NCBI GenBank assembly: GCA_028023455.1
Contig: JAQFVV010000180.1
Span: 1,490,001 to 1,554,000, forward strand
Direction of reading: 5' to 3'
Length of the DNA: 64,000 bases
DNA from: Epiperipatus broadwayi
Taxonomy: Eukaryota > Onychophora > Udeonychophora > Euonychophora > Peripatidae
Program-made: the position numbers and the translations under genes
Notes under the pieces: generated by a model
Databases searched by the model: none
Told to the model about the DNA's origin: nothing
What the model saw: the letters and a program-made list of their open reading frames with translations, nothing else
Shown here: in pieces, positions 61,474 to 64,000 of the stretch
Numbering within the stretch: position 1 is the first letter of the stretch
How the letters are laid out: each line of letters opens with the position of its first letter

Positions 61474-62589
61474 ATGTCAGATTTATTCTTGATCTACCAA
61501 AATATTTTCATAATGCTCTTTATAAATATTACTTTCATTACTTTAATTTATCCAGTGATTAACATATCCATCAACAACACAGAGTTTGAATTGATAAATT
61601 TTTATTACATGGTGTTTTATGGTTATGTATCTCCAATATTTATCACATTAGCTTTTCTTGCTAACAGCATTAACATCTTCCTTGTCAAGAATCATGCTGA
61701 TGGATATTCTCTAACCTTATTAATAGGATTCAACATCTCTAATAATCTATCACTTGTCGGTAGAACATTATATGCTATTGAAAATTTAGGCGTCAAGTAC
61801 TCTACATTTTTTCACTATTTTTGTGCTTCAACGTTTGGAAACTATTTATTTAATACGTTTACAGCTTGTAGTCATGTGATCATGCTAGTTATTTCTATTG
61901 AACGCTACAAAGCTGTATTTTCCCCGTTTTTATCAAGAATTTGTCGAAAGCAAAGCAAAAATTGGTCAAGAATCGTTCTCATTTTTATTTTTCTTCTCAT
62001 GTTGAGTTTATATATTCCCCACTTTTTTTACAAACTTTGCAATGTAGTTCAAATTGAAGACTCTGGATACACTTATTTTTTTACTCACAGGAACCGGTAT
62101 TGTTCATTGAATTATAATGCTTGCTTCTTAGTTGTAGAAACGACCATCAGTATTACTACAAAAATTATTCCTATATTTTTAATAATCATTTGTAATGGGA
62201 AAATAATTTATTTTCTGCGTAACAAGAAAAAGCAGCAGATTGACAAAACACATTCTTTAAAAAAGTCGAAGGCCCATAATGAGTTATCCTATTTCCTATG
62301 TATTTCGATTATGTATGCTTCCTTATCACTCCCAATGGCGATTCGCCAACTGCTAGTTTATACACTTTTGATTAAATCCACTGGACAAATTTTTCATTTA
62401 TGCACATGTCTATTTTATCTATTGGAAAATGGAAACTTTAGTTTCATATTTTTTTATTCTTTATGTTTCAGTCAATCCTTGAAAAAAACTTTTATACATT
62501 TTAAAATAAATCCAGAAAAATATATAGGATCAGTTTATTATAAATTACAATTATACCCACATGTATATATAAATTTAGTAAGCCCATAA
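61474..62589 (+). CDS. rhodopsin-like (class A) seven-transmembrane receptor, single exon (GPCR 2)
   Basis: An uninterrupted 371-codon frame. Seven hydrophobic segments at about residues 45-72, 79-102, 118-142, 165-186, 217-248, 269-296 and 305-332, preceded by an extra hydrophobic stretch (10-29) that could be a signal peptide, then two N-glycosylation sequons (NIS at 30, NNT at 34). Seen: LANSIN in TM1, ERY at 143-145, C117 and C210 as the likely extracellular disulphide, SLP at 285-287 in the CWxP position, and NFSFIFFY in the NPxxY position. Odd: TM2 has asparagine (NISNN) where aspartate is usual and TM4 lacks its usual mid-helix tryptophan. Family: plasma-membrane G-protein-coupled receptor, peptide-receptor-like; ligand unknown. 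The intact frame implies selection. Confidence 0.85.
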   Translation: MSDLFLIYQNIFIMLFINITFITLIYPVINISINNTEFELINFYYMVFYGYVSPIFITLAFLANSINIFLVKNHADGYSLTLLIGFNISNNLSLVGRTLYAIENLGVKYSTFFHYFCASTFGNYLFNTFTACSHVIMLVISIERYKAVFSPFLSRICRKQSKNWSRIVLIFIFLLMLSLYIPHFFYKLCNVVQIEDSGYTYFFTHRNRYCSLNYNACFLVVETTISITTKIIPIFLIIICNGKIIYFLRNKKKQQIDKTHSLKKSKAHNELSYFLCISIMYASLSLPMAIRQLLVYTLLIKSTGQIFHLCTCLFYLLENGNFSFIFFYSLCFSQSLKKTFIHFKINPEKYIGSVYYKLQLYPHVYINLVSP

Positions 62590-63120
62590 TTAAATTACAC
62601 CTATGAAATGTAAAGTGCTGATAATATATAGTCTTATTCCGGAACAACTAAGTCCGAATATGCTACTATAGGAACAATTCACAAATTAAACTTAGAGAGT
62701 CATTTTAACAAACTTATAAATAATCTTATTTTCTCATCTTAACGAATAACTTTATATTGGACATTTTTAACCTAATCGATAAGGTAGCATTGATATAACA
62801 AAGTGAATGTTATTTACAAGTTTTTTTATAATGAATCTCCTTGATATATCTTAACTGAGGTCATGGTAACGTATTCTAATTTAGTTGTTCTGAGAATATC
62901 TATTTACAAACATATCTCGTTAGAAATAAGTAATAAGGCCAAAGTGAGGTTAAAATAAATTTGTTTATTAATCTGTTGAGTTTACTTTCAACACAAAGTT
63001 TCTGTTTCAAAGCATAACTGCTAGATAATTGGCAGAGTGCGATAGTAATTCTGATTATAAAATATTAAGTGTTTGAAAGATTTGCATGATTGCATGTATA
63101 ATAGGTATTTGCGAAATGCT
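62590..63120. other. non-coding DNA after GPCR 2
   Basis: Nothing recognised; should include the 3' untranslated region of GPCR 2. Confidence 0.4.
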
Positions 63121-63149
63121 GCCTACTATGTCATTAGATTAAACAATCA

Positions 63150-64000
63150 ATGTCTATCGAGGGGAACACTATTGGCTCATATATTTATTGCATGTGTGAG
63201 ATTAATTATGTGCAAGCCTCTTTAATCTTATGTTTTTTGTGGTTAATATGGAGGCATAAAATCCTGGCAGATCTGGGTTTAAAAGGTTGGTTGGAAACTC
63301 TCTCATGCTCCCAAAACGAGCTGTATGGTGGATTTGTTTTTGCTCTATTATATAAATAGGCATGTTGAGAAATTCTTGATTTTAAGTTGGTTTGAGTCTA
63401 ACCATATGTATTTGCTATTGTAGGAAAGGCAAATTAGGGCATATACTAATTAGCCTTGTCATCATTGCAAACTTTATTCTTCGAATTATTGATAAGTGTG
63501 TTGAAGGATGGAGAGCATCTGAAGCTAATAATAAAGTCTTAAAAAATGGACTTTAATTTCAAGTGAATTTGGCAATAAATGACATTTTGATCCAAGATTT
63601 TAGATCAGGTAATCTGATATGTGTTTATTGTAGAATTCCCTAATTTGGGTTGTCAAGCATGGGAGTGGAGTAGCATGCCTGAATTAGGTTACTCTTGTAT
63701 GCTGCTTCTAAGTTGTCTTTGATGTCTGCTATAAATTTGCATAGTTTAAAGTTTTTAAATGAGAAAGCAATGAAACTGGCTCCCTTGTATTGGAATGAGG
63801 TTTTTGATTATGGTTGTAAGAAACCTAGAACACCGATGGGTTTAACCGCCATTAAATATTCAATGCACTAATATGGTCTGATTAATTTCAGGACAACATA
63901 TTTAACATGCTATTGGTGATCTTCATCCTCATGTGTCCATTTGATTTCAGGGAACTATTTGAAATTGTTGAACATTTTGAGAATCAAATGGGGAGAAGGA
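63150..64000 (+). other. less AT-rich stretch with coding-like fragments, unrecognised
   Basis: Composition is less AT-rich than the preceding DNA. One open frame (63150-63359) reads MSIEGNTIGSYIYCMCEINY onward. In a second frame, pieces such as GKLGHILISLVIIANFILRI then IDKCVEGWRASEANNKVLKN, and LLLYAASKLSLMSAINLHSL then LNEKAMKLAPLYWNEVF, are free of low complexity and separated by single stops. This suggests an old coding remnant, perhaps of a transposon running off the window. I do not recognise the family. Confidence 0.3.

Overview
The window reads as AT-rich, intron- and transposon-laden DNA from an invertebrate animal. This rests on intact single-exon rhodopsin-like GPCR genes of animal type, RTE/BovB-like and Jockey/CR1-like LINEs, several Penelope-like elements (PLEs) with GIY-YIG endonuclease domains, a mariner scrap, long (TAA)n, (TA)n and GATA microsatellites, and no bacterial-style gene packing. 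I cannot name the phylum; flatworm, mollusc, chelicerate and cnidarian are all compatible. The only intact cellular genes I can support are two class-A GPCR genes on the + strand, one at each end (about 0.9-1.8 kb and 61.5-62.6 kb). Each has a plausible 3' splice site just upstream, so the single coding exon is probably preceded by an untranslated exon outside or far upstream.

Layout. 0-2.3 kb: GPCR 1 and flanks. 2.3-6.2 kb: a decayed PLE (PLE1) with an inverted terminal copy and direct terminal repeats. 6.2-11.2 kb: non-coding. 11.2-13.6 kb: PLE2, two 3' halves arranged head to head as a roughly 1-kb inverted repeat. 13.6-14.75 kb: RTE copy A, with an internal inversion. 14.75-19.4 kb: mostly blank, with a perfect-looking hairpin (16.2 kb) and a mariner remnant (17.9 kb). 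19.4-20.1 kb: PLE3 remnant on the minus strand. 20.1-29.8 kb: a large minus-strand LTR-type element with about 2.8-kb direct repeats, a decayed gag-like frame and no recognisable pol. 30.5-37.3 kb: two 5'-truncated Jockey/CR1-type LINEs on the minus strand, both bounded on each side by (TAA)n-type repeats. 37.3-40.0 kb: lower-repeat DNA with a locally G+C-richer stretch near 38.2 kb. 40.0-42.6 kb: a foldback pair and a roughly 337-bp tandem repeat that changes orientation. 48.2-49.3 kb: PLE4, split by a 364-bp foldback insertion with a 14-bp target duplication. 51.1-52.0 kb: another inverted/tandem repeat. 55.9-56.6 kb and 59.1-60.3 kb: RTE copies B and C. 57.28-57.86 kb: a GATA-type array. 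60.3-64 kb: GPCR 2 and flanks.

Most long reading frames elsewhere are artefacts of trinucleotide or tetranucleotide repeats. The mobile elements all look inactive: each has stops, frameshifts, truncation or inversions. The strongest unusual signals are the coexistence of at least four PLE lineages with a recurring hammerhead-ribozyme-like terminal signature, a gag-only large-LTR element, LINEs embedded in (TAA)n, and several foldback or orientation-switched repeats. All statements on identity are by-eye comparisons within the window; no searches were run.
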